From positions 248,001 to 312,000 of the forward strand of contig NZ_JAFAJM010000005.1 in NCBI RefSeq assembly GCF_019236175.1: 64,000 nt of DNA. The letters are read 5' to 3'. The notes beneath the pieces are model-generated. The model had not been told where the DNA came from. It made no database searches and saw only the letters and a program-made list of their open reading frames with translations. The stretch comes from Chryseobacterium sp. (GTDB taxonomy: Bacteria; Bacteroidota; Bacteroidia; Flavobacteriales; Weeksellaceae). The stretch's first letter is position 1. Each line of letters starts with the position of its first letter. Shown piece by piece: positions 9,024 to 18,077 of this stretch. The translations under genes and the position numbers were made by a program.

Positions 9024-9812
9024 ATGAAAAACTTTCTATTTCCGGGAGCCATGAGTTTAGCTTTGTTCTTTAACAGCTGCAGCAGTAACGATGAATCCCC
9101 AGAGAAAAAAATAATGGTCAGTACAATCACAACCATTTACTACGACAACCCATCCAAACCTCAAACCAGTATATCATCATTTGAATATAACAGCCAGGGA
9201 GAAGTCATAAAAATGAATACCGACGGACGTACCGCTACTTACGAATATAATAACGGTAAACCAGTGAAAGCCAACTATTACACTTCTAATCAGGCTCTGG
9301 AATATTCTTCTGTATTCAACTACAGCGGAGACCGGCTCATCAGTTCGAAAACTACTTATACCAATCCGGATTATAACAGAAACTACTCTTATACTTATGA
9401 TACAAACGGGAAAGTGGTTTCCTCCAGCCTTTGCCAGTCTGAAAACTGCTCCAAACCCTCCTCTACTGCCTATACTTATAACGGAGACAATGTTTCTTCA
9501 GAAACTTCTTTAATGAGCGGGCCTGTAGTCAATGGTATAAAAAGGGAATTTTCTTATGATGATAAATTCACTCCGTTAGCAAACACCAACAAATACCTCA
9601 GAATCATGACAGAAGGAGCAATGGGGTTAAGCAAAAACAATTATACCACAGAAAAAATAAGCTATAAAGATAATAGCGGAAACTGGATCCTGAGTCAGAA
9701 TATTACCTACAGCATTCTGTACAACAGTACTCAGCTCCCTGTTCAGGTAATCGGAAAAGAAGCCAACGGAAATAATTATGTACAATATAATTACGAGTAC
9801 ATTTCACAATAA
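9024..9812 (+). CDS. Lipoprotein with YD/RHS-like repeats
   Basis: 262-residue predicted lipoprotein. A short signal peptide ends in a lipobox-like FFNSC (Cys about residue 18), followed by SSNDESPEKK. The rest is a chain of beta-strand units rich in Y, N and G (EYNSQGEVIKM, YEYNNGKPVK, FNYSGDRLI, YTYDTNGKVVSS), like the YD/RHS-type repeats common in Bacteroidota lipoproteins. The ATG at 9024 was chosen over 8943 because the latter sits in the ahcY terminator and before the -7 box. Function unknown; location is probably the outer membrane. Confidence 0.75.
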   Translation: MKNFLFPGAMSLALFFNSCSSNDESPEKKIMVSTITTIYYDNPSKPQTSISSFEYNSQGEVIKMNTDGRTATYEYNNGKPVKANYYTSNQALEYSSVFNYSGDRLISSKTTYTNPDYNRNYSYTYDTNGKVVSSSLCQSENCSKPSSTAYTYNGDNVSSETSLMSGPVVNGIKREFSYDDKFTPLANTNKYLRIMTEGAMGLSKNNYTTEKISYKDNSGNWILSQNITYSILYNSTQLPVQVIGKEANGNNYVQYNYEYISQ

Positions 9813-9835
9813 GACTTTCAGTTAATCCATACAAG

Positions 9836-9866
9836 ACACTCCACAGAATCCGGAGTGTTTTTTTAT
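9836..9866 (+). terminator. Terminator after the lipoprotein gene
   Basis: ACACTCC / GGAGTGT stem (7 bp), 9-base loop, and a run of seven Ts, 24 bases after the stop. Confidence 0.75.
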
Positions 9867-9868
9867 GG

Positions 9869-9952
9869 AGCTTTTTCCTGCTATCCGCTCCTACTCCTCG
9901 CCTCCTTACCCAGCCCATATTGCTGCGGGGTAACCGCTGCTATCAGGGCTAG
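9869..9952. repeat. Structured GC-rich intergenic element, candidate dispersed repeat
   Basis: 84 bases that stand out as C/G-rich in an AT-rich gap of 346 bases. Outer pairing AGC...CCTG (9869-9880) with CAGGGCT (9944-9950), two direct copies of GCTATC (9880-9885 and 9939-9944), and an inner hairpin TTACC...GGTAA (9906-9933). From memory it resembles short dispersed elements common in Chryseobacterium intergenic regions; only one copy was recognised in this window. The rest of the gap (9953-10125) shows nothing recognisable. Confidence 0.45.
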
Positions 9953-10125
9953 AATAATAAGCAACGATCATTTGAAGTTCTCAGTTTTCTATTGATAAGA
10001 CCTCCGTTTAATATAATGGCTTAGCCTGGGCTAATGAGCAATATATTTTCAACTTTCACAACTGTGTTTTATCCGTATTTTACCCATATTTCACCTCTCC
10101 CGCCATCCTATTTATAAAAAATGAA

Positions 10126-10133
10126 TATATTTG
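10126..10133 (+). promoter_or_regulatory. -7 box of yiaA
   Basis: TATATTTG, 25 bases before the ATG at 10159. Confidence 0.5.
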
Positions 10134-10158
10134 GCCCCTTAAACAAAACATTATATTC

Positions 10159-10551
10159 ATGAAAAAACAAAGAGTATCGAATGCATTTATTGCAGCGTCC
10201 TGGGTAGCTTTGGGAGCAGGAATGATCGGGTATATCGCAGGTCTTGCAAGAGCTGAAATGCAGCTTAATGAAAAAGGGTATTATTTTACCATTCTTTTGT
10301 ATGGCCTTTTTGCTGTAGTTTCTCTGCAGAAAGCTGTCCGTGACAAACTGGAAAACATTCAGGTAACAGATATCTATTACGGGATCTGCTGGTTTGCAAC
10401 ATTATCTTCCATTGTATTACTAGCAGTAGGTCTCTGGAATGCAACCATTCTTCCGAGTGAAAAAGGTTTCTACGCATTTGCTTTTTTACTGGCCCTTTTC
10501 GGCGCCATCTCTGTTCAGAAAAACACAAGAGACAATATGATTCAGGAATAG
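10159..10551 (+). CDS. YiaA/YiaB-type inner membrane protein
   Basis: 130 residues with two copies of the YiaAB two-helix unit: four hydrophobic segments at about 8-28, 42-56, 71-92 and 100-116. Each pair ends in the conserved polar turn (LQKAVRDK at about 56-63, VQKNTRDN at about 117-124). YiaA homologues are small inner membrane proteins of unknown function. It is monocistronic with its own promoter and terminator. Confidence 0.8.
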   Translation: MKKQRVSNAFIAASWVALGAGMIGYIAGLARAEMQLNEKGYYFTILLYGLFAVVSLQKAVRDKLENIQVTDIYYGICWFATLSSIVLLAVGLWNATILPSEKGFYAFAFLLALFGAISVQKNTRDNMIQE

Positions 10552-10575
10552 GAGAATTCACAGATCAATAAATAA

Positions 10576-10605
10576 AAAAGCCTCAGTGTTCAGTGAGGCT
10601 TTTAT
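10576..10605. terminator. Bidirectional terminator between yiaA and purE
   Basis: AAAAGCCTCA / TGAGGCTTTT, 10-bp stem, flanked by A and T runs, between two convergent genes. Confidence 0.8.
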
Positions 10606-10623
10606 GTGGAGTCTATTGCTCTG

Positions 10624-11127
10624 TTATTTATCAAAATGATTAGGATGTTTCGCTTTGATATCATCCACGGTTCCTAATACTTTATCTTTCAAAGAGTCCT
10701 GATATTTCTGAAGATTTTCAGCAATCTGAATATCTGCACTTCCTAAAATCTTTGCAGCCAAAATCCCCGCATTCAAAGCACCGTTCAATGCTACAGTGGC
10801 AACCGGAATTCCACCGGGCATCTGAAGAATGGATAATACGGAATCCCATCCGTCAATAGAATTGCTGGATAAAATCGGAACTCCGATGACCGGAAGTGTC
10901 GTACAGCTGGCCACCATTCCCGGAAGATGTGCAGCTCCGCCTGCTCCGGCTACAATTACTTTAAGCCCTCTTTCTTTTGCTGTTTTCGCATAATCAAACA
11001 TCCTTTCAGGTGTTCTGTGCGCTGAAACCACAGTCAGCTCATACGGAATATCAAGGCTTTTCAGAAAATTTGCAGCCTGTTCCATAATCGGCAGATCACT
11101 CTGACTGCCCATAATAATTCCTACCAT
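10624..11127 (-). CDS. purE: 5-(carboxyamino)imidazole ribonucleotide mutase PurE
   Basis: 167-residue class I PurE. It converts N5-CAIR to CAIR in purine synthesis, after Pur[11 protein letters not shown] (about residues 6-15), SAHRTPERM (about 40-48) and the glycine-rich loop [11 protein letters not shown] (about 68-78) are the substrate-binding motifs. The open frame reaches a TTG at 11190, but a perfect -7 box at 11148-11155 lies inside that extension, so the ATG at 11127 ([11 protein letters not shown]) is the start. Its partner purK is 5.2 kb away, not adjacent. Confidence 0.96.
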   Translation of the reverse strand: MVGIIMGSQSDLPIMEQAANFLKSLDIPYELTVVSAHRTPERMFDYAKTAKERGLKVIVAGAGGAAHLPGMVASCTTLPVIGVPILSSNSIDGWDSVLSILQMPGGIPVATVALNGALNAGILAAKILGSADIQIAENLQKYQDSLKDKVLGTVDDIKAKHPNHFDK

Positions 11128-11147
11128 CTTCAATTTTATTAGATGTT

Positions 11148-11155
11148 CAAAGATA
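11148..11155 (-). promoter_or_regulatory. -7 box of purE
   Basis: TATCTTTG on the minus strand, 20 bases before the ATG at 11127. Confidence 0.6.
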
Positions 11156-11328
11156 AATAATTTAAAACTGCCGCTAAAATTTAGGCTCAAACTTTAAAAT
11201 ATAAATTAAACAACAGTATTTAAATAATTAATTTATCTCTTCACAAATAACCAGAAAATTCTTTTAGCTGACATCTGTATCTGTAAAAATTACACCAACT
11301 GCATCCCTTTTTTTTATTTTAAAACAGG

Positions 11329-11336
11329 TAAATTTG
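11329..11336 (+). promoter_or_regulatory. -7 box of the EamA transporter gene
   Basis: TAAATTTG, 20 bases before the TTG start at 11357. It supports that start, since no ATG lies nearby. Confidence 0.55.
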
Positions 11337-11356
11337 CCCATTACACCACTATTTAC

Positions 11357-12265
11357 TTGAAAGATTATAAACTCATTTTTGCCGTTTTTACGGTCGCAAT
11401 TGTCTGGGGAACTACTTTCCTCGCGATCCGAATTGCAGTAGAAACCATTCCTGCATGGTTTGTTGCCGGAATCCGTCAGCTTTTTGCCTCTATTATTATG
11501 TTAGTCATCCTTCTTTCAAGAAAAGAATTTAAATGGATCGGCTGGAAAAATCTGAAGTATCAGATTATTTTTTCTTCGTTGATGTTAATCATTGCCAACG
11601 GGATGGTAACTGTCGCAGAAGAGACGGTATCCAGCAGCCTTGCGTCTTTAATAAGCGCCTGTGCTCCTATTCTGGTATTTCTGGGAAGCCTTGCCATAGG
11701 ATTACAAAAATTCACCCTACGGTCAATGGCAGGAGTCCTGATCTGTTTCAGCGGCGTTCTTTTTGTTTTCTGGGACGGGCTTAAAGATCTGGCAAATCCT
11801 GCTTATAAAACAGGAATGCTTTTTCTATTTTGCGCCATTTCAGGATGGGCTTCCGGAACTATTTTTACAAAAAAACTGAATATCCAGAGTGGTAATATTA
11901 CATTAAATTTATTTTATCAGTTTTTATTTGCAGGAGTGGTTCAGGTGATCTTTGCATTTCTGTTTTCAGAGAATTATAATTTCGGAAACTGGACGTTAAA
12001 AAGTATTTCGGCAATGCTTTACCTTTCTGTTTTTGGCTCCGTAACAGCATTTTTCGCATTTCATTATGCCTTAACTAAAATTTCCCCGGTTCAGGTTTCC
12101 ATATTAGCTTATATCAATACCATTATTGCTATTTTCCTGGGCTGGCTGATTATGGATGAACAGATTTCCTTTAAATTTATTATCGCAACCATACTGATTA
12201 TTTGCGGGGTTTTCATCATCAATTACAAACCGGAAATGTTTAAAAAGCAAAAACTGCCCATATAA
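11357..12265 (+). CDS. EamA/DMT-family membrane transporter
   Basis: 302-residue protein with about ten hydrophobic segments arranged as two EamA repeats (about residues 7-138 and 150-290). The first contains FAVFTVAIVWGTTFLAIRI; the second ends in FIIATILIICGVFIINY. Members export amino acids or other small metabolites; the substrate cannot be read from sequence. The start codon is TTG: the next in-frame ATG would remove the first helix, and the -7 box position fits TTG. It is monocistronic, divergent from purE, with no clear terminator. Confidence 0.85.
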   Translation: MKDYKLIFAVFTVAIVWGTTFLAIRIAVETIPAWFVAGIRQLFASIIMLVILLSRKEFKWIGWKNLKYQIIFSSLMLIIANGMVTVAEETVSSSLASLISACAPILVFLGSLAIGLQKFTLRSMAGVLICFSGVLFVFWDGLKDLANPAYKTGMLFLFCAISGWASGTIFTKKLNIQSGNITLNLFYQFLFAGVVQVIFAFLFSENYNFGNWTLKSISAMLYLSVFGSVTAFFAFHYALTKISPVQVSILAYINTIIAIFLGWLIMDEQISFKFIIATILIICGVFIINYKPEMFKKQKLPI

Positions 12266-12406
12266 AATATACTTTTATCTGATATTTTACTGTCTTGGTT
12301 GTCTGTAATACTTTCACAGTACCTAATAAAAAAATGTTGAAAATTCCTGTGACCAGTACGTAGAAATTCAATGGAAAGACAATAGAAAAGATATGGAACA
12401 CCATTT

Positions 12407-13348
12407 CTATTTTTCTAAAGGCAGGTCATTTCTGTAAAAACCATTTATTTTCAACCAGTTTAAAAACAAATTAGGCCACTCACTGGTATTGGTATCTTTT
12501 TTACCCAATCCCCAGCCATGTCCACCCGATTGAAACAAATGAAGCTCCACGGGAACTTTGTTATCCTTCAAGGACTGATACATAAGAATACTGTTTTCTA
12601 TCGGGGAAATAGGATCATCTTCAGACTGTGCCAGAAAAGTGATCGGGTTTCGTTCCGTTACTTGTTTTTCAACAGAATATGCAACCTGATGTTGAGTATC
12701 TGATGATTTTCCCAGCAAAGATGTAAAAGAATGTGTATTGTTATTAGGAGGCAGCATGGATACCACAGGATAAATCATTGCTGTAAAGTTCGGCTTCGCT
12801 GAAATCTGATCAATAGCATCTTGCTGAGGATAAGACGCCTTATCAAAAGTAGAAGAAATATATCCCGCAAGATGACCACCCGCAGAAAAACCCAGAACAC
12901 CTATTTTAGCAGGATCAATTTTATATTTCCCGGCATTGCTTCTTATGATTCGCAAGGCACGCTGAGCATCCTGAAACGGAACGGCTTTTGTAGCCCATCC
13001 CTCTGTGGGAAGCCTGTATATTAATTCAAAAGCAGTAATCCCCTGTGATTGCAACCACTCTCCTGCAGGATTGCCTTCCGAACCAGATTCAATATGTGCA
13101 TATCCGCCGCCACTTATTACTAATACTGCAATACCATTAGGATTGGAAGGTTGATGAACTATTAATTTCGGAACACTGATATTAGTAATAGAACCTTTTG
13201 GCGAAATTTTGTTTTCACCTTGAGGTCCTGACCCACCAGGAATAACCTTCCAGAGAGCCATAGAAGGTAATTGTCCTTTCACAGAAAGATCGTTTAAACC
13301 CAAAAACAAGTGGCCAAAAAACAAAAAAGACAACAGAAAATTTTTCAT
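12407..13348 (-). CDS. Secreted alpha/beta hydrolase (acetyl-xylan-esterase/BD-FAE-like)
   Basis: 313 residues. A signal peptide (about 1-25, LLSFLFFGHLFLG) points to the periplasm or outside. The hydrolase fold has an oxyanion-hole GGGY (about 79-82), nucleophile motif GFSAGGH (about 153-159), a candidate acid in SEDDPISP (about 247-254) and a catalytic His in SGGHGWG (about 277-283). The arrangement fits bifunctional xylan and feruloyl esterases and related dienelactone-hydrolase-like carbohydrate esterases. No polysaccharide-utilisation genes are nearby, so the substrate is open. Confidence 0.8.
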   Translation of the reverse strand: MKNFLLSFLFFGHLFLGLNDLSVKGQLPSMALWKVIPGGSGPQGENKISPKGSITNISVPKLIVHQPSNPNGIAVLVISGGGYAHIESGSEGNPAGEWLQSQGITAFELIYRLPTEGWATKAVPFQDAQRALRIIRSNAGKYKIDPAKIGVLGFSAGGHLAGYISSTFDKASYPQQDAIDQISAKPNFTAMIYPVVSMLPPNNNTHSFTSLLGKSSDTQHQVAYSVEKQVTERNPITFLAQSEDDPISPIENSILMYQSLKDNKVPVELHLFQSGGHGWGLGKKDTNTSEWPNLFLNWLKINGFYRNDLPLEK

Positions 13349-13503
13349 TCAATTTAATTTTTATCATGAATATTCTTCAAAACCTTTATTCAATATACAA
13401 AATTGATTTTCAATACATTAAAAATAACTAAAAACAGATAATTTTCGACTTGATTTTTATATTCTCTCCATTTTTCTTATCTTGGATACTCAACACATCT
13501 ACT

Positions 13504-14067
13504 ATGCTAAAAAACACAATTTTTATTCTTCTGGCAGCCTCTTTTCTTTTAATAAGCTGTGATTACAAAGAAAAGGAAAAGAATCTGACAGACCGAGAAA
13601 AACAATTACTTGAAAAAGAGAAATTATTCGCCAAGAAAGAATCCGAGTATCAGTCGCTTCTCAAAATGAGAGACAGCATCTTTACCAAAAAAGATTCGGT
13701 CCAGATCGCGCTATGGCCAGCCCAGATTTCAGGAGCCTGGAACGGAAAAGTAATCTGTACGGAATCCAATTGTAGTGAATATGCTGTGGGTGATCAGCGT
13801 ACAGATATCTGGGAATTTGATAATGATTCTACCCAACCCATTACCAAAATCATCAACAACAATAATCTGGTGAGATTGTATTCAGGGAAATTTGAAAATA
13901 ATGAAATCAGACTTTCTTTCAAAACAGATTCTACCGCAAAAAAAAATGTAGAAATGAATGTTCTTCTGAATGAGATTTCTGATAACAAGATCAAAGGGAC
14001 AAGAAGTATCACTTCTGACGGCTGCACAGCCAAATTCTCTGTTGAATTAGTACGTTCCACAAAATAA
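13504..14067 (+). CDS. Lipoprotein with N-terminal coiled coil
   Basis: 187 residues from the ATG at 13504; the longer frame starts at a TTG (13450) before the signal peptide. The signal ends in lipobox LLISC (Cys about residue 19). A charged heptad-rich helix follows (about 22-55: KEKNLTDREKQLLEKEKLF), then a beta-rich domain with paired cysteines in VICTESNCSEYA. A near-match -7 box (TATCTTGG, 13478-13485) precedes it. The antiporter gene begins 8 bases downstream, so the two are probably co-transcribed. Function unknown. Confidence 0.7.
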   Translation: MLKNTIFILLAASFLLISCDYKEKEKNLTDREKQLLEKEKLFAKKESEYQSLLKMRDSIFTKKDSVQIALWPAQISGAWNGKVICTESNCSEYAVGDQRTDIWEFDNDSTQPITKIINNNNLVRLYSGKFENNEIRLSFKTDSTAKKNVEMNVLLNEISDNKIKGTRSITSDGCTAKFSVELVRSTK

Positions 14068-14075
14068 AAACACCT

Positions 14076-16199
14076 ATGATTTTACTGAGTATACATAATC
14101 TGAGTTTTCCCATTGAAGATCCGGTACTGAAATTTCTGTTGGTACTGGTCATTATTCTGGCAGCTCCGTTATTATTAAATAAAATAAAAGTTCCCCATCT
14201 GCTTGGCCTTATCATTGCCGGAGCAGTTATAGGCCCCAACGGATTCAATATCCTGTCGAGAGACAGCAGTATTGTAGTAACGGGAACTACCGGTCTTCTC
14301 TATATCATGTTTCTGGCCGGGCTGGAAATTGACATGGGAGACTTTAAGAAAAACAAATGGAAAAGTCTTACTTTTGGTATCTACACCTTTACCGTTCCCT
14401 TTGTATTGGGCTATTTAGGGGGCTATTATCTTCTTCACTTTTCCATGCTGACTTCGATATTATTTGCCAGCCTGTTTTCGTCTCATACGCTTATCGCCTA
14501 TCCACTGGTCAGTAAGTTGGGAATAGCCAAAAATAAAGCCGTCAATATTACGGTCGGAGGCACCATGATTACTGATATCCTTGCCTTATTGGTATTGGCC
14601 GTCATTGTCGGGATGTCACAGGGAGATGTAGGAACAGAATTCTGGGTTACATTATCTGTTTCATTCGTTGTATTTGCTCTTATTGTATTAATTGTGTTTC
14701 CTATCATAGGACGCTGGTTTTTCAAAAAAGTAGACGATAAAATTTCACAGTATATTTTTGTACTGGTGATGATCTACCTTGCCGCCATGCTTGCTGAACT
14801 TGCCGGTGTAGAAGCCATTATCGGAGCATTCTTTGCAGGATTGGCACTCAACCGGTTAATTCCTCATACATCTTCTCTGATGAACAGAGTAGAATTTGTA
14901 GGAAATGCGATCTTTATTCCGTTCTTCCTGATCAGTGTAGGAATGCTGATTGATTTCAAAGTTTTCTTTAAAAGCTGGGAAACACTGGAAGTAGCAGGAA
15001 TTATGCTGGTGGCCTCCATCGGAGGAAAATACCTTTCTGCCGTTGCCACTCAAAAAACCTTCAGATTAACAAAGGAAGAAGGAAAACTGATCTTTGGACT
15101 AAGCTCTGCTTCTGCGGCTGCCACACTGGCTTCTGTAATGGTGGGTTACAATATAATTCTTTCCGAAACTGAAACCGGAGAACCTGTAAGGCTGTTAAAT
15201 GAGCACGTACTGAACGGCAGTATTTTACTGATCCTTATTTCGTGTACCATTTCATCTTTCATTTCGATGGCAAGCGCTCAAAAAATTGCAGAGACCGATA
15301 ATGAAGATACCGTCTCCGGAAACACCCATGAGGAGGAAAACATTCTATTGGCCATCAATCATGAAGAAACGGTAGAAAGAATGGTCAACCTGGGAATCCT
15401 GATAAAAGCCCATTCCAATACAGAAGATCTGTTTGCCCTGAATGTGATCAATGAAGATAAGAATGAATCTTCTGTAAAAAATGCTGAAAAACTTCTCCAC
15501 CAGGCTGCGGATGCCGCTGCCGCTGCTGATGTTAAGCTGCAGTCTCTTAAAAGATATGACAATGACGTGATCAACGGAGTGAATAACGTGATCAAGGAAC
15601 AGAAAATCACCGATCTGATCATCGGATTAGAAGATGAAAAAGGATTCTCTCCTTCTTTTGTCTATAATCTTTATAACGGTTATCTTCAGAATGATGATGT
15701 GAATGTACTGGTTTATCATGCTGCACAGCCGCTTTCCACCATTAAAAGATATGCGGTAATGATTCCTGAAAACGCCCATAAAGAGGCAGGGTTCTTTCAT
15801 GCTCTTTTAAGAGTCTGGAATATTGCCAGAAATTCAGGAGCAACAGTGGTCTTTTATGCCCCTGAAAACATTCTTGATATCCTTCAGAAAATTATTAAAA
15901 AAGCCAATATAGAAGCTGAATTTATCATTATGAATACATGGCAGGACGGCGAAAGAACTGCTGCCCAGCTGAAAGATGATGAAGCTTTAATTATCTTAAT
16001 GGCCAAACGCGGAATGCAGTCTTATATTCCAAGGATGAGGCTTATTCCTGAACTTTTAAACAGGAACCTGAACGATAACAATTATCTTTTGATTTTCCCG
16101 TTCTCCGAATACGATAAAAACAGTCCGGAAATACGGTCTGTGGGTAATCACGGAGATTTTGTGGAAATCGGAAATGTAATCCAGAATATTTTTAAATAA
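14076..16199 (+). CDS. CPA2-type cation:proton antiporter with cytoplasmic regulatory domain
   Basis: 707 residues. The N-terminal ~400 form a Na+/H+ exchanger domain with about 12-13 membrane segments (IIAGAVIGPNGFNIL, MFLAGLEIDM, AELAGVEAIIGAFFAGLALN). The C-terminal ~280 are soluble: NILLAINHEETVERMVNLGIL and VINGVNNVIKEQKITDLIIGL look like tandem UspA-like folds, which in relatives regulate transport. It would exchange Na+ or K+ for protons across the inner membrane. It starts 8 bases after a lipoprotein gene. The exact ion is unknown. Confidence 0.85.
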   Translation: MILLSIHNLSFPIEDPVLKFLLVLVIILAAPLLLNKIKVPHLLGLIIAGAVIGPNGFNILSRDSSIVVTGTTGLLYIMFLAGLEIDMGDFKKNKWKSLTFGIYTFTVPFVLGYLGGYYLLHFSMLTSILFASLFSSHTLIAYPLVSKLGIAKNKAVNITVGGTMITDILALLVLAVIVGMSQGDVGTEFWVTLSVSFVVFALIVLIVFPIIGRWFFKKVDDKISQYIFVLVMIYLAAMLAELAGVEAIIGAFFAGLALNRLIPHTSSLMNRVEFVGNAIFIPFFLISVGMLIDFKVFFKSWETLEVAGIMLVASIGGKYLSAVATQKTFRLTKEEGKLIFGLSSASAAATLASVMVGYNIILSETETGEPVRLLNEHVLNGSILLILISCTISSFISMASAQKIAETDNEDTVSGNTHEEENILLAINHEETVERMVNLGILIKAHSNTEDLFALNVINEDKNESSVKNAEKLLHQAADAAAAADVKLQSLKRYDNDVINGVNNVIKEQKITDLIIGLEDEKGFSPSFVYNLYNGYLQNDDVNVLVYHAAQPLSTIKRYAVMIPENAHKEAGFFHALLRVWNIARNSGATVVFYAPENILDILQKIIKKANIEAEFIIMNTWQDGERTAAQLKDDEALIILMAKRGMQSYIPRMRLIPELLNRNLNDNNYLLIFPFSEYDKNSPEIRSVGNHGDFVEIGNVIQNIFK

Positions 16200-16240
16200 G
16201 ATACACGCCTTGATAGAATCATAGATTAGTGTAAAAGAAA

Positions 16241-16274
16241 AAAGAGCCGTAGAAAAACTACGGCTCTTTTATAT
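16241..16274. terminator. Bidirectional terminator between antiporter and purK
   Basis: Perfect 12-bp stem AAAGAGCCGTAG / CTACGGCTCTTT with an AAAAA loop and flanking A and T runs. Confidence 0.9.
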
Positions 16275-16287
16275 TTAAAAAATGACG

Positions 16288-17400
16288 TTATTTCGAAATC
16301 ACTCTTACCATTCCCTTCACCATGACCAGCTTCTCCATCAGCTCTTCTCTTGAATCTGCCAGTACATTGATATGTCCCATTTTTCTTCCAGGCTTCGTTT
16401 CCGTTTTTCCGTATAAATGAATATAGGTTTCCGGTAACTGAAGAACGTCTTCCATTCCTTCATACACTACTTTTCCCGAATACCCTTCTGCACCTACCAG
16501 ATTCAGCATTCCGCTGTAGGTAATGGCATCCGTATCAGCTAAAGGCAGGTTTTTCACCACACGATACATCTGCTCAAACTGTGAGTTGGTATTTCCTTCC
16601 TGACTCTGGTGTCCCGAGTTGTGCAGTCTTGGAGCGGTTTCATTCACCCAAACTTTTCCTTCTTTATCTAAGAATAATTCGATGGCAAACAATCCCGGAG
16701 AGTTAACGGCATTTAAAAACTTTTCCGTAATTGCATCAATCTGCTGCTGCACGTCTTCAGTCAAAAGAACCGGACAGACATTAAAATCCAGAAGATTCAG
16801 CTTAGGATCTGCGACCATTTCAGTTACCGGAAAAGTATTCGTTTCTCCCCTTTCATTTATGGCAACAATTACTGAAAGTTCTTTATCAATATCCACCAGA
16901 CTTTCAATAACAGATGCTTCTGTCCACAGATGCTGATAATCATCCTCCGTTCTGAGGACCTGTACTCCTTTTCCGTCATAGCCTCCGGTATTCATTTTCT
17001 GAACAAACGGAAGGGGCATAATGATCTTTTCATCACAGTTCCATACCACCTGAAATTCCGGACTCGGCAGATCATGAGCTTTATAAAATTCTTTCTGAAG
17101 GATTTTCTGTTGAATGGTTTTAATAATAGCAGCATTGGGAACTACTTTTACTCCCTGCTTTTCAAGTTCAGCCAAAGCATCAGCATTCACATGTTCTATT
17201 TCTATAGTCACCACGTCCTTACCCTTTCCGAAGTTCAGGACTGTATCATAATCATTGAAATTTCCCTGTGTAAAATATGAGATATTATGGCACGGAGCAT
17301 CCGAAGCCGGGTCAAGAGTATAAAACTCATCATCATATTTCAACGCACTCTGTATCAGCATCCTACCCAGCTGTCCACCTCCCAGAATTCCTATTTTCAT
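16288..17400 (-). CDS. purK: 5-(carboxyamino)imidazole ribonucleotide synthase PurK
   Basis: 370-residue ATP-grasp enzyme. It carboxylates AIR to N5-CAIR using ATP and bicarbonate, feeding PurE. The N-terminal Rossmann-like motif GILGGGQLGRM (about residues 3-13), the ATP-grasp segment MNTGGYDGKGVQ (about 148-159) and the metal site VNETAPRLHNSGH (about 267-279) are clear. The frame extends to 17445, which overlaps the upstream gene, but the conserved start is MKIGILGGG at 17400. It lies 28 bases after the DUF1543 gene, with no terminator between. Confidence 0.96.
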   Translation of the reverse strand: MKIGILGGGQLGRMLIQSALKYDDEFYTLDPASDAPCHNISYFTQGNFNDYDTVLNFGKGKDVVTIEIEHVNADALAELEKQGVKVVPNAAIIKTIQQKILQKEFYKAHDLPSPEFQVVWNCDEKIIMPLPFVQKMNTGGYDGKGVQVLRTEDDYQHLWTEASVIESLVDIDKELSVIVAINERGETNTFPVTEMVADPKLNLLDFNVCPVLLTEDVQQQIDAITEKFLNAVNSPGLFAIELFLDKEGKVWVNETAPRLHNSGHQSQEGNTNSQFEQMYRVVKNLPLADTDAITYSGMLNLVGAEGYSGKVVYEGMEDVLQLPETYIHLYGKTETKPGRKMGHINVLADSREELMEKLVMVKGMVRVISK

Positions 17401-17428
17401 TTTTATTTTTATTAGATTGTATTTCCTT

Positions 17429-17980
17429 TTATTGAACTTTATCAATTTTCAAATATCCCAGTCCCATTTGATTTTCCTGATTTTCCGCTTCTGATTTTTT
17501 TAGAACGATGGAATATTTTTCTTTCATTTTTACCGGAAGAATATCATTCACATTGAAAATATCATCAATATCCACTCCGTGTTTATCATCTACATGACTT
17601 ACAGCACCTTCAAATCCCATGGTCTGATAAAATTCGGTAGCTTTCGCTCTTTTAATAATTTCTCCCATAGACTGTCCAACCATCAGATGCTGCTCATGAA
17701 ATTCTTCAAAAAACCCTCTTTTATACCCCCCAAGATTAAGGAAGTATAATTGCTCTTCAGATGATTTTTCGCCTTTTTCTACAATGGTAACTTCATACCC
17801 GTCTGCAAATTTCACTTCCTGATGACAGTCGATATGAATCTTTCCGTCTGCTTCTTTCCAAAAGTCTTTCATCTCAGGAACAAGATCTTTAAGATTTTCA
17901 GCAATCCCGAAAAACACATCGTGTTGCTCAATGTTTCTTCCTTTTGGCGTAGCGCCAAGGATAACGTAAAATAATTTCAT
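17429..17980 (-). CDS. DUF1543 family protein
   Basis: 183 residues matching the DUF1543 pattern: MKLFYVILGATPKGRNIEQH at the N-terminus, then DVFFGIA and two similar halves (YFLNLGGYKRGFFEEFHEQH, about 78-97). Function unknown and no membrane segment. Two start codons are possible, 17992 and 17980. The -7 box ends only 5 bases before 17992, so 17980 (MKLFYV, as in relatives) was preferred. It is probably the first gene of an operon with purK. Confidence 0.8.
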   Translation of the reverse strand: MKLFYVILGATPKGRNIEQHDVFFGIAENLKDLVPEMKDFWKEADGKIHIDCHQEVKFADGYEVTIVEKGEKSSEEQLYFLNLGGYKRGFFEEFHEQHLMVGQSMGEIIKRAKATEFYQTMGFEGAVSHVDDKHGVDIDDIFNVNDILPVKMKEKYSIVLKKSEAENQENQMGLGYLKIDKVQ

Positions 17981-17997
17981 TTCATTTTTCATGCATA

Positions 17998-18005
17998 CAA
18001 AAATA
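17998..18005 (-). promoter_or_regulatory. -7 box of the DUF1543-purK operon
   Basis: TATTTTTG on the minus strand, 17 bases before the ATG at 17980. Confidence 0.5.
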
Positions 18006-18030
18006 CGTTAAATTTATCTTTTTCAAATGT

Positions 18031-18061
18031 TTGGCAGACTACTACAATAATTTTATATTTG
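18031..18061 (+). promoter_or_regulatory. Promoter of the TauE/SafE-DUF1634 operon
   Basis: TTG at 18031-18033, 20 bases, then TATATTTG at 18054-18061: a textbook -33/-7 pair, 16 bases before the ATG. Confidence 0.7.
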
Positions 18062-18077
18062 TAGTATTATTTGTAGT

